Numbered from the stretch's first letter, positions 29,801-43,696 are shown. The stretch: 64,000 nucleotides of DNA from Mrakia gelida (GCA_024345305.1 BRON01000009.1:1612001-1676000); one strand, 5' to 3'. Notes: generated from the letters alone by a model not told the origin. Numbers and translations: made by a program.

Positions 29801-32279
29801 ACCTTCGCTGACCTATGCTCTCGTTTTCCCCAGTCATGACTACTACTGGTTCTCCTGCCTCTTCCTCGGTGGTTACCTCGAGTTGGTGCATCCTCGCGTC
29901 GGGTTCTTCGAATCGTCTCAAGTTAGTCTGCTTCCTTGAGCCTTTCGTTCTTCGAGAAACATACAAGCTGACCTCATCTTGCCTTTCTCGCTCTCCAGGG
30001 TTCCTACACCGCTCACTGTGGTCACCTTCTCCACGGAGACAACGAAACCTCGACCTCCTTCAGCAACACCCCCTCCCTCTCGAACGCGATGAAACTCGCC
30101 AGGCATCTCAAGCTGGAGGAGCTGGAGGCTAGGCCCTTCGATCGATACATCGAGAACCACGTACGTGTTGCACTCCTACTCGAGGTCGCGAGCGAGAATG
30201 ATCACTGACTCGGACTCCTCTTCGTTCAATTTCCAGCTCGGAGAACTGGAGGTCGTTCCCTACGGCAAGGACCACTGGATGGTCGGCTTGTTCTTCGAGG
30301 ATGCTGGATACGTCAAGTACAACTCGATCCTCAAGCCGCTTCACCTGAAGATCCAAACCATGTGCTCGCTCTTCGCTCTGGTCGCTACCTCCCTTGCCTG
30401 CGACGCGTCCACCGTCACCGACCCTGGATCGAAGGTCGACGCCGAGGCTCTTCTCAAAAAGCTTGAGGCTGGTCTGCTGGAGATGGGTCTTCGTCAGATG
30501 ATGAAGGAGTTGATTGCTCAGGTGTGTTCGCTTCGTTTTCGAGTGGCGACGGAGGAGGAGTTCAGCTCGAGCTCACTTTTCTCGCTCGTTTCGTTTTAGA
30601 CTGCTCCCTTGGTCTCGGCTCTCGAGTCCCTTAAAAGCCTTCGCTACCAGGACCCGTCAACAGCCAGCACGCGATACGAGGAGTACTCGGAGACCTTCTC
30701 AGCCTCCAAGGCCAAGAGTGAGTTCAGTCGCGTCTCATCTCTCGCGATTCGAAACCGCCTCGAACCTCGTCGCTGACTCGCTCGTTCGGTTCTCGCTTCC
30801 AGCCCTCGCTCTGGAGATCGTCGCGCACGGAGACTCATCGTCGCAGGAGAGGGAGAACCAGAAGCGAGCCATGCTGGATGGGAGGATCAAGCCCTGTTGT
30901 CCTGCTGGAGTTGAGGTGAGTCCATTCGTTTCCTCCTCCACTCGACGCGACTTCTTACTGATCGAATCTCCTCCTTCTCGTTTTTCTCGGGCCAGATCTT
31001 CTCCACCAAGTGGGATGGGTGGTTCTTCAACGTCCCTATCGGCAAGTCCTACCAGCAGTCAGCCAACTCGTCGATCGCTGCCGTCCCGGAGAAGAAGGAG
31101 GCTTCGGATCAGAATCTCGTTACTGTGAGCTCTCGTTCTTCTGTCTACCTCTTTCTCCCTCTCCCCGTTCGCTTCGATGCTGATTTCGATCCACCGTCGT
31201 CTTCCCTCCCAGGCTCGAGCTGCTCTCGCCAAGAAGCGAGACGAGAAGAAGCTCTCCTCGTCGTACTCGGAATCATCGTCCCTGGAAGAGTTCTTGGCCA
31301 CGAAACTCGTCGATCTCACCAAACTCTCTGGAGCTCTGATCAGGAACAAGAAGTTCGCCGTCGAGTGTGAAGCGTGTGGTGATGTTGGGATCAAGACTGG
31401 GTGAGTCGTTCCGCTTTCGCTTTCTTTCTCGTTCGCCTGACGCTGACCGATTGTTGCTCGTTCCTCTTTCAGTCAAAAGTGCCAGCACACGTGCTCAGTC
31501 AACCAATCAACAACAAAACCCATCCCCAAGAACGGATTCGTCGCGATCCCCATCTTCTTCCCTCTCCAGCTCGCTCGTGACAAGAACTTCGACGCCATCC
31601 TCGAATCGACGCTCTCCGAGTCTAAGCTCTTCAAGGTGGAACGTAGCACCTCCCCTCCCTCATCTTCCTCCGCCTCCTCCTCCTCCTCCTCCTCCTCGTC
31701 CACCGCCAACAGCAACATCATCTCCATCACCCTCGCCTCTCAGCAGAACCATCCTCTTGCTCCTCTCTACCTCAAAGCAGCCCGACTCCTCGCGGCCACC
31801 AACCCTGACACGACGAAGGAGCAGCTCGCGGAGATCGCCCAGAAGACGTTGTCTGATTACATTGCGCAGGACGAGGTGGTTGCTGTGGTTGGGGATAGGG
31901 GGAACAGAGCGAATGAAGGTCCGAGGAAGAGGGACAAGGAGGATGAGGATGATTTGGGTGAGTTCGGTTCGTTTGAGACGCGTCGACTCGAAGCGAAGAC
32001 TCGAAGCGAAGACTGACTCCCTCCTCCTCGTTTCGATCTCGACTTCACTCCCAGATCCACCTCGTCGTACCAAGAAGAAGAAGGAATCACCCGAATCTCC
32101 TCAGCGCGGGTCGTCGAAGGGAAAGGGCAAGGAGGTGGCCGTTTCCCAGCCGAAATCGAAGTCGACGGGCAACGGTGAGTTTTCGTTCCCCTTTTCGCAC
32201 GAGGTCTCGACTCGAACGACGAGGCTGACTCGAGCTTCTTTTCACTCTTCCCTTTTCTTCTCCTCCAGGTGGACCTTGA
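26805..32279 (+). CDS. orphan 22-exon protein of ~1158 aa
   Basis: Twenty-two exons keep one frame from ATG 26805 to TGA 32277: 26805..26972, 27072..27087, 27391..27484, 27669..27726, 27781..28065, 28144..28443, 28529..28634, 28721..28804, 28878..29101, 29177..29422, 29495..29547, 29623..29766, 29834..29921, 29999..30160, 30237..30521, 30600..30717, 30803..30915, 30996..31124, 31213..31400, 31473..31957, 32055..32174 and 32269..32279. The start is the weakest point. Features seen: charged helices (~130-180), a Leu-rich helical region (LSILLEILARTYDRIGLKKL), an aromatic hydrophobic block (~residues 530-600), a Cys-rich pair CEACG...KCQHTC around residue 930, a poly-Ser run, and a basic tail with KKKK and SKGKGKE. 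No family is recognised. A nuclear protein would suit the tail, but that is inference. Confidence 0.65.
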
Positions 32280-32493
32280 TCGAAGAAGAAGGGGAAGACG
32301 TGATCCTCAGTCGAAGCAGTCGAAGTTGAAGTCGACGACGCGTTGCTCTTGTTTTGCTTTTCGCTTGTCTCTCTTGTTATTCACTAGTGCCTCTCGTTGT
32401 CTCCAGTATTTCATGTCTTACGATCTCACTCCTTGTGTCTGCATGTTAACGTTCCTTCTCGGCCCTCTCCTCCTTCGTTCGTTTTGGCCGGGC

Positions 32494-32530
32494 GACTCGA
32501 TTTTAACCAGCCAGCTCGATTTTAACCAGC
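32494..32530. repeat. short direct repeat, CTCGATTTTAACCAGC x2
   Basis: Two adjacent copies of the 16-mer are separated by two bases (CA). Confidence 0.7.
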
Positions 32531-32661
32531 GAGGCCTTGTTTCACCTTCCTCGCCTTCCTCGCCCTCAGGCCCCAATCTTTCTCTTTCTCATCAAATTCG
32601 CGCAATAAACAGGCTCTCATGCTATCATTCTTTGATGACAGTGAGCTCGATCTGGCTTCCA

Positions 32662-32767
32662 CCTCGTCCAATTCGAAAGCAGAACGGATTCGAACGCGTC
32701 TCTCGACTCCCTCACCTCGTCCGATTCGAAAGCAGAACTGATTCGAACGCGTCTCTCGACTCCCTCC
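32662..32767. repeat. tandem repeat, two ~53-bp units
   Basis: Two near-identical units run from CCTCGTCC through ATTCGAAAGCAGAAC to CTCGACTCCCTC, differing at only a few positions. Each includes an ATTCGAACGCGTC core. They lie in the gene-poor stretch downstream of the 22-exon orphan. Confidence 0.8.
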
Positions 32768-33991
32768 CTCGTTGGTTTCTCTCTTCTCTCTCGCTTCGAG
32801 AACCTCCTCTCCTCTTACCTTCCCCACTTCAGCAATGAGCTTATCTACCATCCGTCGATATGCCTTCTGGTGTACGCAAAGAGGAGGAAGGGGTCAAAAG
32901 CCGTTGCTCCTCCAAGAGCAATCAATTGCGACGTCTTGCTTTCATCCCCCATTACCTCACCTGCCCTCTTTCTCCTCCCTCATGTGCTTACCTTTCATAA
33001 TTTGGCCAACGTTCTCAGCCTACCCTTATCGATATCTTGGTCATCGCCGTCTCGGAAACCCTCATCTCGATCCGACTTGGTCTCGGTTTTCGTTTTTGGG
33101 GGGGCTCGTAGTCTACCGAGCCTCCGCCCACATTGAAATGAGAGAGATTAGTTGTAGGAAGAGCACACATTCGACGCAATTCGAACAGCTAGGTTTCGAA
33201 GGCTTCTCGTGAGCAGCTTGAGGCCTAGACTGCCGATTGAGTCAACCTCGACGCGTCCGTCAACCTTTCACCGCTCGATTTGAACAGATCCTTCTCAGCT
33301 TCAAGGTCAACATCAGCTACTGCATCATAGTTTCGCTCATGATATATACCTCGAGGGTACCTACTTGACTATTCTCTCCCCGGCGATGGCATCGCGTCTA
33401 ACTGTTGTTCGTCCCTGCGTCGGCTCGCTCATGTCTTGCCATCTGCCGCTGTCAACACGAAGATTGCTTTTCAGGAAGCTACTCAGTCGATCAAACGAAG
33501 CTTCACCCAGCTCTTTTGCGCTTCGAGAACGAGAGAGCACCGCGAACGTTGTCAAGTCAAGTCGACTTAGTTGAGGGAAGCGACGCGTTCGACGAGAGCC
33601 CTGTTGTATCTCTCGATCGAACTAGTTCCCCTCGAAACACCATTTTGAGCTGGCCACCAGACACGAACAAATCTCTCAAGCTGATCTAGAGCAAATAGAG
33701 AGCAGAAGCGAGAAGAACTCAACGCGTCGCTCTGAACTCTCCCTCTCATCGTCCGTTTCATCTTCAGGTTCTTCTCTCTTATCTCCTTCTCCTCGCTACT
33801 TGGTTGCGATGGTCGATCCCATGATGATAGATCTACCACAAGAAAACAACACTCGTCTCTAAAGCTGCCCTCCGTCGCTCGCTGAACCCAAAAGAGACAA
33901 GCGAAGGGAAAACAAGAGCGAAAAATGAAGGGCCGGCCGAACGAGTGCAGCCAAAGCGAAGAAAGCAAGACGTGTAACGAGAAAAAGAAGT

Positions 33992-36747
33992 CTACTCCTC
34001 CATCTCCATATCCTCTCCCTCCCTGGGCTCCCCTCTCACCACCGAGCTCACCAACTCCCTTCGAATCTCGGGCGAGATCTGAGCGTGAGGTCGCACTCTG
34101 ATCACGTCGAGTAGGGAGTCCTTCTGGTCGGGTGTCAGATCGGAGGAGTACCTGTTGGCGTGGCGAACGAAGCGAGCGAGGGTGAAGATCGGGGTGGAAG
34201 GAGGCGGAGGGACGGGGAAGAAGGGAAGAGAGAGGAGAGTCAGTCAACGCTTCGACTAGAAACGAAACGCGTCGGGACGAGACCAGAACTCGAGCAGGCA
34301 AACGAGATGAAGGGTGGCAAGAGGTGGGTGGGTAGGGTTGCGGATCAGAAGAAATATAGACTAAGATTGATATCCTCAAGCAGATCCTCCCTCGAAAGGA
34401 AGGACATGCGAGTTTAAGAGAGGTAAAGCGAGTCGGGAACATCATGCAAAGGGGAGGGGGAAGGCGAGGGTATCGAGCGAGTGCGGGAAATGCTGGGGAG
34501 GGAAAGGAGAGTAGAAAAGGAGAGGAAGATGAGGGGAGAAGGGACGAACCTCTGAACGAAAACCAACAGGGACTGATGCCAAAGAACGGGGAGCATGTTC
34601 TCCTCTCCCTTGATTCCGGATCCTCGCTTGTCATTGGCGAGACTGATGGGTTGGTCCGAGGTTTGGTCCGATGAGGTGAAAGAAGGGATGGAGAGGGGCG
34701 AGAGGGGAAGGAGGAAAGGGGGAAGAAAGGAAGCAGTCAGCGAACGGGGTTTCGAGAGACGACGAGCGAAACGAAAACGAGTGAAGGGAAGGGAGCGAGA
34801 AGCGAGGGGAGGGGATCAGAAGAAATATAGACAAATTGATATCCTCAAGCAGATCTCGTCCCGAAGGAGAGACATGCAGTTAAGAGAGGTAAAGCGAGTC
34901 GAAAACATCACGCAAAAGGAATTGGGGAGACGCGTCGAACGAACGAACAAAAGACGAAACGCGGAAGGGAAGGAGTGACTTGGATCGACGAAAACTCACC
35001 GAATGAAATGGAAGACCAGAGCGTCGACGACCTTGTAAGGCAGAGCGTACTTCTTGTCGAGCAGCACACGGATGAAGAGGGAGTTGGGACCGGTGTAGTC
35101 CATTTGAGCGAGATGGGCGATGGCGGCTCCGGAGTGAACCATGGGGACGGAAGATTTGGAAAGGACGGAGGAGAGGATGGCGGCTTCCTTGAGGGTGCAG
35201 GCGGACTGTGGCGAGTGGAGAAGGGAAGAAAAGGAGGGGTCAGCTCTCGAGGTCGCCGACGACGCGTCGAGTCGCTTGCTCGTTCGTCCCCTTCCTCCCC
35301 AGAGATATACGAGGGGGAACGAGGAAGAAGTTGTACTCACATCACAAAGAGGGAACAAGATACCCTTGAAGAAAGCAGCAGGCTTATACAGCGCCTTCTT
35401 CAAAGCCTCGTACAGCTGGTAGTTTAGCTTCCCTCCGTTCTCGCTCATATCGTCTCGCACTCGCTCGAGGAGGATACCACGAAGGAAGACGGTAGCTTGC
35501 TTGGGTTTCAGGTTGGAGACGAAGATCTTGGTAGCGGCGAAGGTGGCGTGAGGGGTCCAGTCTGCTGGCGAGGTGAGAGCGAGGAGACGAGCCCATTGAG
35601 GGAGGGAAGGGAGGAGTTTGAAGGGTTTTGGAAGAGGTCCGGAACGGTAGCGAGAGAGGAGCTCTCCAATCCTGAGAGGAAGAAGGAAAACGGAAGGAGG
35701 AGGATCAGGACACGAGGAGAGGTCTAGAAACTCGAGGAACGAGGGGTCGAAGCAGCTCGTACGCGACGACGTCGACCGCTCCCTCGACGAAGCTCGAAAC
35801 GATCGTACTCACTTGGTGTAAGCGATAACAACCTTCTCCGGCAGTCCAGCAGCAGGATCTCGACCATCCCCCACGCTCTCGAACCTCACCCCCTTCCCTC
35901 CCGCGTCCGCCTCCTCGTCCGCTCCCTCCTCGAGTTTGGCGAGAATCACATCAGCGAGGGTTTGACCTGCTGGACGAGAGGAGGTTCCCATGAAGGCTGC
36001 TAGTGTTGCGTGATCTTCTGGGTCGATTTCCTGATGGCGAGAAGGCAGAAAGGGGAAGGAGGACGGGTCAGAAGGGAGTCGTGCGTCGTCGAGCTCAAAG
36101 AGGGAGGGAAAGGTTGGATGAACTCACCAGCTCCTCATACTCCTCCTCCTCCTCACCAGACCCGTAATCCTCGTCCTCATCCTCATCCTCGTCGTCGTCC
36201 TCTCCGTTACGTGAGCGGAACTTGAGTTCTCTGAACGGAGGGAAGGGCAAAGAGCGAAGAGGAGGCAAGAGGTGAGCTTTCAAGTTTTGAGCTCGAGCTC
36301 GTTTCGTTCCCTCCCTCCTCCCCTCCCAAGCCGTATAGAAAGATGGAAGAAGACTCACCCCTCGTCCTCCTCAGCCTCTGCAGGAATCCTAGCGTCCTCG
36401 TCCAAAAGCTGATCCATCTCGTCCTGCTGCTCTCGAGCGAGCTCAAGAATCTTCCTCGACATTTTGGCATCGGGAGCTCCCTGTTTCCGAGCGAGAGGAA
36501 GAAGGTCAGCTTTTCCTCCTTCGACAACCCAAACACTCCGTTCTCCTCAGAGTCAGAATAAGTGTATATAGATGAATGTACTGACCTCCTCCTTTCCCCC
36601 CTCCTCGTTCTTCTTCGTGCTAGACTTGACTCTCTTCCCAGGCTTTGAAACTCTTCCGAACTTCTGGACGAGGTCGTCCTCAGCGAGCTCCTTGTAGAGA
36701 GGATCGTGTCGAACCTCGGCCTGCTGCTTCTTCACAACTCGAGGCAT
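33992..36747 (-). CDS. ENP1: Enp1/bystin, 40S ribosome biogenesis factor
   Basis: Eight minus-strand exons keep phase: 36747..36586, 36480..36359, 36230..36128, 36030..35813, 35671..35341, 35205..35000, 34642..34550 and 34151..33992, giving 464 aa (human bystin 437, yeast Enp1 483). The N-terminus is basic then strongly acidic (DEDEDEDYGSGEEEEEYEE), as in the family. The bystin domain is unmistakable: KIGELLSRYRSG, ERVRDDMSENGGKLNYQL, YEALKKALYKPAAFFKG, CTLKEAAILSSVLSKSSVP, LLDKKYALPYKVVDALVFH, LPVLWHQSLLVFVQR and EIRRELVSSVV. Enp1 binds pre-40S particles and U3 snoRNP and is needed for 18S rRNA maturation in the nucleolus and for export. The last two introns (34643..34999 and 34152..34549) are three to four times longer than usual and hold a repeated element. 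The gene is head-to-head with DPM1. Confidence 0.95.
34339..34452 (-). ncRNA. candidate C/D-box snoRNA in the last ENP1 intron (copy A)
   Basis: On the ENP1 sense strand the element begins with ATGATGT (34445..34439), close to the C-box consensus RTGATGA, and ends with CTGA (34348..34345), the D-box consensus. TTGC before the C box can pair with GCAA after the D box as a short terminal stem. The interior shares four blocks with copy B in the preceding intron: CGACTCGCTTTACCTCTC, a GCATGTC block, GATCTGCTTGAGGATATC and GTCTATATTTCTT just before the D box. It lies wholly within an intron of a ribosome biogenesis gene, a common snoRNA host. Host, size and boxes are seen; the snoRNA identity is inference. 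Confidence 0.5.
34810..34918 (-). ncRNA. candidate C/D-box snoRNA in the penultimate ENP1 intron (copy B)
   Basis: Same strand and layout as copy A: GTGATGT (34911..34905) as C-box-like start and CTGA (34819..34816) as D box. The shared blocks are nearly unchanged while the spacer between them has diverged. That fits two paralogous guide RNAs with conserved guide segments. The terminal stem is weaker than in copy A. Confidence 0.5.
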
Positions 36748-36907
36748 AGTGGGAATGGTGAGAAAGGGAAGAAAGAAGGGAGGGGATGGGGTCGTGGTTT
36801 GAGGAGAAGGGAGGAAGCGACGAGCTCGAAGTTCTTTCGAGGCGACGTCGCAGCCACAGCCCTCCCAAACATCCATCCTCTCCTTCTCTCCTTCCTTTTG
36901 ATTTTGT
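36748..36907. promoter_or_regulatory. divergent promoter region ENP1 / DPM1
   Basis: The 160 bp between the two start codons must hold both leaders and promoters. It is purine-rich on the ENP1 side. No individual element is identified. Confidence 0.5.
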
Positions 36908-38691
<1,784 letters not shown>

Positions 38692-39685
38692 GGGGCTGGG
38701 TGATGGGGCATGCATGGTCTTTCGACTTGTTGTGGAGCATGCGGTTGGACTTGGGAGCTTGAGAAAGAGAGATGGAGAGGGAGGTGAAGAGAGGGAAGAG
38801 AAGAGCGGGGAGGAGTGAGGCGAAGTGGGAGGAGAGGAAAGCGAGCGAGATGGAAATGTCAGACTAGAAGGGGAGCTTTTGAGGCTTAGCTCGCTGGAAG
38901 ACGCTGCCGTGGATCGCCGTGAACCTGGTGATGAGTCGGAAACCGGGTAAGGGAAGGGAAGAGGTCGAGGATCGAGCTCGCTTTGACTAGAGATGCGACG
39001 TCCTCGTCTGCTACTGTGCTTCGTTGACCTCGGAAGCTCAAACCTCGAGACCTCTTCCTCGCTCAGAACGAGCTTCTCAGCGGACACTACACTCTCTGTC
39101 AACCGATCACTGAGCCTGCGCGACGAGCATATCGACAAAGCTGAAGTCGATTCCGCGCCTCCGCTCTAAACTAATCCTACGTTAGGTAACTGGAGTGATG
39201 AGATCTGAATAAAGCGAGGGAGGCCGAGCTGAAGGGCGGACAGGCGCTGATATCGACTGATGAGGACCCAAACGAAAAAGGAGCAAGAAAGCGTTCGGTC
39301 CTTCCTTCGACCCTCGTCCGGTTCGAGGACGCTGAGGAGACATTGCAGCTGATGAAGCCTGACTCAAGACAAGAGGAGTACAGTTCGGAGTCAGAAAAGC
39401 CGATGAGACGAGGAGCGTGGAGGAGAAGCGAGGCTCACCTGTTGTCGAGCTCGAGATCGTCGAAGAAGAGGACGAGTTCACGAAGCCTCGAGGGAGAGAG
39501 GCTCGACGCGACGAGCGAGAGGTCTGGATTCCGACGATCTCAGTCGTCAGAAAAGTTGACGTAGGTGATGACTGGAGAGCCTTCAGACACAAGAACACGA
39601 GCAGACGAGGTGGAAGAGTCAGAACGAGAACAAACGAAGAATGGAGCGCAGAGAGACGTCGCGACTCACCTTCGCGATCTCGAGC
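38692..39685. other. convergent intergenic region DPM1 / helicase
   Basis: About 1 kb lies between two stop codons. The minus-strand transcript of the helicase seems to continue here: GTGAGTCGC follows the stop by 18 nt (near 39667), suggesting one more 3'-UTR intron. Open frames on either strand are unsupported. Confidence 0.35.
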
Positions 39686-42600
39686 TCACGAGCCAGCAGT
39701 TTCTTTGACCAAGAGCTTTTCCCAGAGCTGAGCAAGGGGAGCCATGTAGCGTTTGTCGTCTCGCTCTAGCCTCGATTCCGTCCGGACCTGGAGAAACGAG
39801 CAAGGAAGATCAAAAGTCAGCGCCGCGATTCGGGTTCCGATTCTTCTCCATCATCGAATCAACACTGACCTGGTCCTCGTCGGGAAAGAAGGGAGAGGGT
39901 TGTATCTCTACAGATCCCGAACTAGTGTAGTCGTAGTGAGGTCGAGAGAGGTACTGAAGGTGAAGGCAAGGTGAGTCAATCAGCCGCGGGAAGCGAAGAT
40001 CGACGGGCAAAGAATTCTGAGCGCACCAAGAGAGACTCGGCCCGAGTAACAGCGACGTAGAGAAGACGACTGCAGATGAGAGACCGAGAACGAGAACTGT
40101 CAGCAAGTGGATAAGATACGAGCGTCGAGCGAAAGCGAGAGGGACAAACCGTTCTTCCTCGAACTCCTCTTCCGTTGCCGTGGCTCGTGTGTGCGGAAAC
40201 GTACCAGCTTGAACTGGAGGAGGTGGATGCGATATCAAGCAGTCAGCTCAAGATCAGATTCTCGCTCTCTCGCGCGACTTTGACGGACGCGACGAGCTCA
40301 CCAGAAGGGAGGAAAACGACGTCGAACTCGAGTCCTTTCACAGCGTGAACCGTAGACAGCGTGACCTTCTGGAGGGACGAAAGATAGAAAGAAAGATACG
40401 TAAAGAAGTCAGTACTTCACGCGACGTTCGTGAATACGGGGAAAGAAGAGGTGGAAGACGAACGGGAGTCGTGTCGACGTGATCGATGTTGCCTCCAGAA
40501 GCCTTGACCTCCGAGATCTCTGCGAGAAACCGATCCAGAGAGAAGGGTAGAGAAACGTTGTCGTCCTTCGGTGACGAGATTTCCACTTCTCGACGAGCCA
40601 CGTGGTCGGAGATCTTGAGCTGTGGGGAGCGAGGAGCGGAAGCGAAGGACGATCAGGACCCTGAAGACGAGATGGATCCTGTGGACGCCAACAACTCACC
40701 AATTGCTGAAGGTCGCGATCGGTCTGTTGAGTCGACTCCGGTGAGAGGGAGGGTTCGATCATACCGAGCAGAACGTCGAGAGGCTGGTCCTGATCGAAGG
40801 AAGGGATGAGATTAGCTTCGAGGACGAGGCGAACAAACTGTCCAACAACCTACCTTCGAGAGAGCGATCTGCAAGCGCTGAACCAGGTCGATCATCCTAG
40901 TGACTGCTTTTCCTTTCCCAGTCTTGCGACTGATGCGAACACCGGTCTTCTTGGAGCTGAGGTAGTCCAACATCGGGAGCTGAAGAAGCGAGAACGCGAC
41001 GAGTCAGTCGGTTGAGACCGCTTGCAGCGGCGTTCCCACTAACCTCAGGCGGCGCATCGTAGGGATACTCAACCAGAAGGATGGCTTGAAAGGCGGACTA
41101 AAGCCACGAAAAGGAGAGGGGCGGGAGGATGGAGGGTGAGCAGTTCGTTCGGAGGGCAGAGGAAGTTGTTCGACGCTCACAATCGATGCCGAATCTCGAA
41201 CGAGCTCCAAGTAGGCAATGACTAGTCGAACAACTCTCTTCTTGAAGAACTGGAAAGGGAAGAGCGGGGGAGCAAAGGGAGGGTGATCAGCGGCGAGCCT
41301 CGAGAGCCTCGCGACGAGGGATGAGATCCGACTCGAGGCAGAAGAGATGAACTCACGCGGTTCCCCGCTACTCGGTAGGGAATTCGGGCTCGGGTGAGAG
41401 AAACCTCATAGAGGTCGAGCTGAGAAGCTTGTCGACCTGAGCAGCAGCGTTGCCATCGAGAGAGAAGGGAGTCAGTTCACGACGCGACGAGCTTTCGCTC
41501 GCACGAGATCGATCGCAACTCACACAGAACGGCGAAACTATCCCATCCGAGTATCTTCTTGTTCCTGATCTCGTGCCTCCTCAGCTCCAGAATCTCCTCA
41601 GTGACGAAGTCCACCTCCGCGAGAACGTCGACGTGTTCGCGGAAGATGACCGGATGAGCTCGAGGAAAAGTCGAAGCGATGTATCGAGGGATTCGAGACG
41701 AGGCTGGACAGCAAGAGAGAGGAGATGACAGTTAGGCAGAGTAGCCAAGAGATGAAGATATTGAAGGAGGTCGAGAGGACTCACCTTGTTCGATGATGGC
41801 AGCACCGAACTCGACGATGTCGGCTGTCGACCGAAAGTTGTGACTGAGAGAGAGGGTCCTCGGGTTCCGATGAGAGACCATCTCAGAGGCCTGAGTGAAG
41901 TTGTCGGACACTGAGAAGAACGAAACAAAGTCCGAGGGAGAAGTCGGTCAGGCTCGACGAAAGAACGACCGACACGGGAGAGGACGCGACGCGATGCGAC
42001 TCACTCGCACTCTGGAACGAGTAGATCGCTTGATCAGGATCACCAACAGCAGTGAAGCTCTTAGCGTTCTTGAAGAGGTGCCTGGAAAAGAGAGAGGGAG
42101 AGGAAGGAGAAGCCTTCAGCTACGATCATACGGTTGGGAGGGCGCGTCGACTCACTTCAGGAACTGGAGCTGAACGACGCTGGTATCCTGCAAACGAGAA
42201 AGAAAGCTGATCAGTGAAGTCCACGCTGAGTCCAAAAGATGCCGACATACCTGGAGCTCGTCGACAAACAGATGCTGAACTAATTCTGCAGCACGAGGCA
42301 TCGTATCAAGCAGCTGAACGGCTTTGAGGACGAAGTCGTCGAGGTCCATCGAGTCCGTTCTTCTGAGGTGAGCTTCGTACTCCTCGTAGACCTGTGGTAG
42401 GCCAGAACGAACGCGGCTTCAGTAGGCGTAGGGTTGCTGATGCCACCTCAAGGCAATCAATTGACTCACCCTGGCAGAATACTCAATCAGAGGAAGTTCC
42501 TCCACCGGCTCAACCCCGTCCCTCAGCTTCTCCGTCGCCTCCGCCGCCATCACCTTAGGAGTCTGACCTAGTCGCTTAGCCCTCGAGATGTAATCGCGAA

Positions 42601-43696
42601 CCATCTCTACCTCCGAGAGGGACTGGAATCGATGGAGGGGAGGAAGGTAGAGTTGCGAGGTTTCGTCCGTGGTTTGGGACTGGATGATCTCGTTGATGAT
42701 CCTGAGACTTTCCTCCGGATCTCGAACAACGAAGGCGGACGAGCGACCGACCTGAGGACCGTGTTGGCGAAGAAGATGGGAGCAGAAGGAGTGGAAGGTT
42801 CCTGGACGGGAGAAAGGAGGGGAGAGCGTCGGTCAACAGGTTCGTCCTCCAAACGTCGTCGTCGTCGTCGAGAGTCAACAGCTCCCGCGAGACCAAACCC
42901 GAAGGAGCGACTGCAGGCCCCACCAAACTGATCGTTCATCCCATCAATGCGGTATCAGGACATAGAGGACTCACCAAGCTGAAGTCTGTCCGCATCCTGC
43001 GCCCCAAGGAGCTCCTTCAATCTCGTCTTCAACTGGTTCGCGGCCTTTCTGCTGAAGGTGAGGACGCAAATCGATCCAGGTTCGATGGAGAGGTCCTTGA
43101 CGAAGTGAGCTATCCGAAGAGCGAGCACGTGAGTCTTCCCTGGAGTTGCGAGATGCAACAGAAGAAGGCGAGAAGGAGGAGGGACGTGAGCTCGACACGT
43201 TTGAACGAAGGTCGACCAAAGAAGGGAAGAAAACGAACCTGTCCCTGGACCAGCCAGGATCTGAAGGGGAAGGGAAGGATCCGATTTGATAGCTGCCGAA
43301 GAGACATGTGGAGAAGGGGTTCAGAACTGGTGGGACTATGGACGAGGGATAGACGGGAGGGAGAGCCGACGAAGGAAAGAAACGAAGCTCACCTTCCAGC
43401 TGCTCTTCGGTCACCTTCTTGCCCAGGAAATCGACGAAATGGAGAGCGTCGGAATCGAGGGAGATGTCCAGGGGTATGATGATGGGCTTAGGTGCTGGAG
43501 GAAGGGTGACGATGGAGGGTGGAAGGGCGAAGGAAGGGAGGGAAGGAGGAAGGATCGAGGGGGCGACCTTGTTCAAAGGGAAGGAGGGGAAGGCCAGAGA
43601 AGCAGAGGGATGAGGATGGACGACGAGAGGAGGGACGGTAGCGAGGAGGAGGGAGGTGACGTCCTTCTTCAAAGCACGCCCAACGACTTGAAGCAT
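39686..43696 (-). CDS. SRS2: UvrD/Rep-type superfamily 1A DNA helicase (Srs2-like)
   Basis: Twenty minus-strand exons keep phase and give 779 aa, from ATG 43696 to TGA 39686. A 5'-UTR intron (GTGAGACG donor, CTACTTCAG acceptor) precedes the start exon, which has an ATG two codons in. Helicase motifs appear in order: Walker A GPGTGKTH (split by an intron), VLTFSRKAANQLK (Ia), GTFHSFC (Ib), FVDELQDTSVVQLQFL (II), GDPDQAIYSFQSA (III), LSLSHNFRS (IV), STVHAVKGLEFDVVF (V) and LLYVAVTRAESLL (VI). This is a 3'-5' ssDNA translocase of the UvrD/PcrA/Srs2 group. In fungi Srs2 strips Rad51 filaments and limits recombination at forks. The first ~100 residues are a Pro/Ser-rich extension. The Srs2 long C-terminus with PCNA/SUMO sites is absent; the protein ends soon after motif VI. 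Assignment to SRS2 rather than another UvrD paralog is inference. Confidence 0.85.

Larger units (their letters stand above)
32280..33991. other. gene-poor region with short repeats
   Basis: About 1.7 kb holds the 3' flanks of the orphan gene and of ENP1, the tandem repeats listed separately, and GACGCGTC near 33250. No protein or RNA gene could be supported. Open frames on both strands show no conserved motif. Confidence 0.4.

Noticed and set aside
32680..32700. B-box-like GTTCGAATCC on the minus strand
   Set aside because: There is no A box, cloverleaf or terminator around it; it is part of the 53-bp tandem repeat.
33567..34634. Minus-strand open frame of 355 codons
   Set aside because: It runs through the last ENP1 intron, the last exon in another frame and the 3' flank. 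It is a by-product of GC-rich codon structure and shows no motif.
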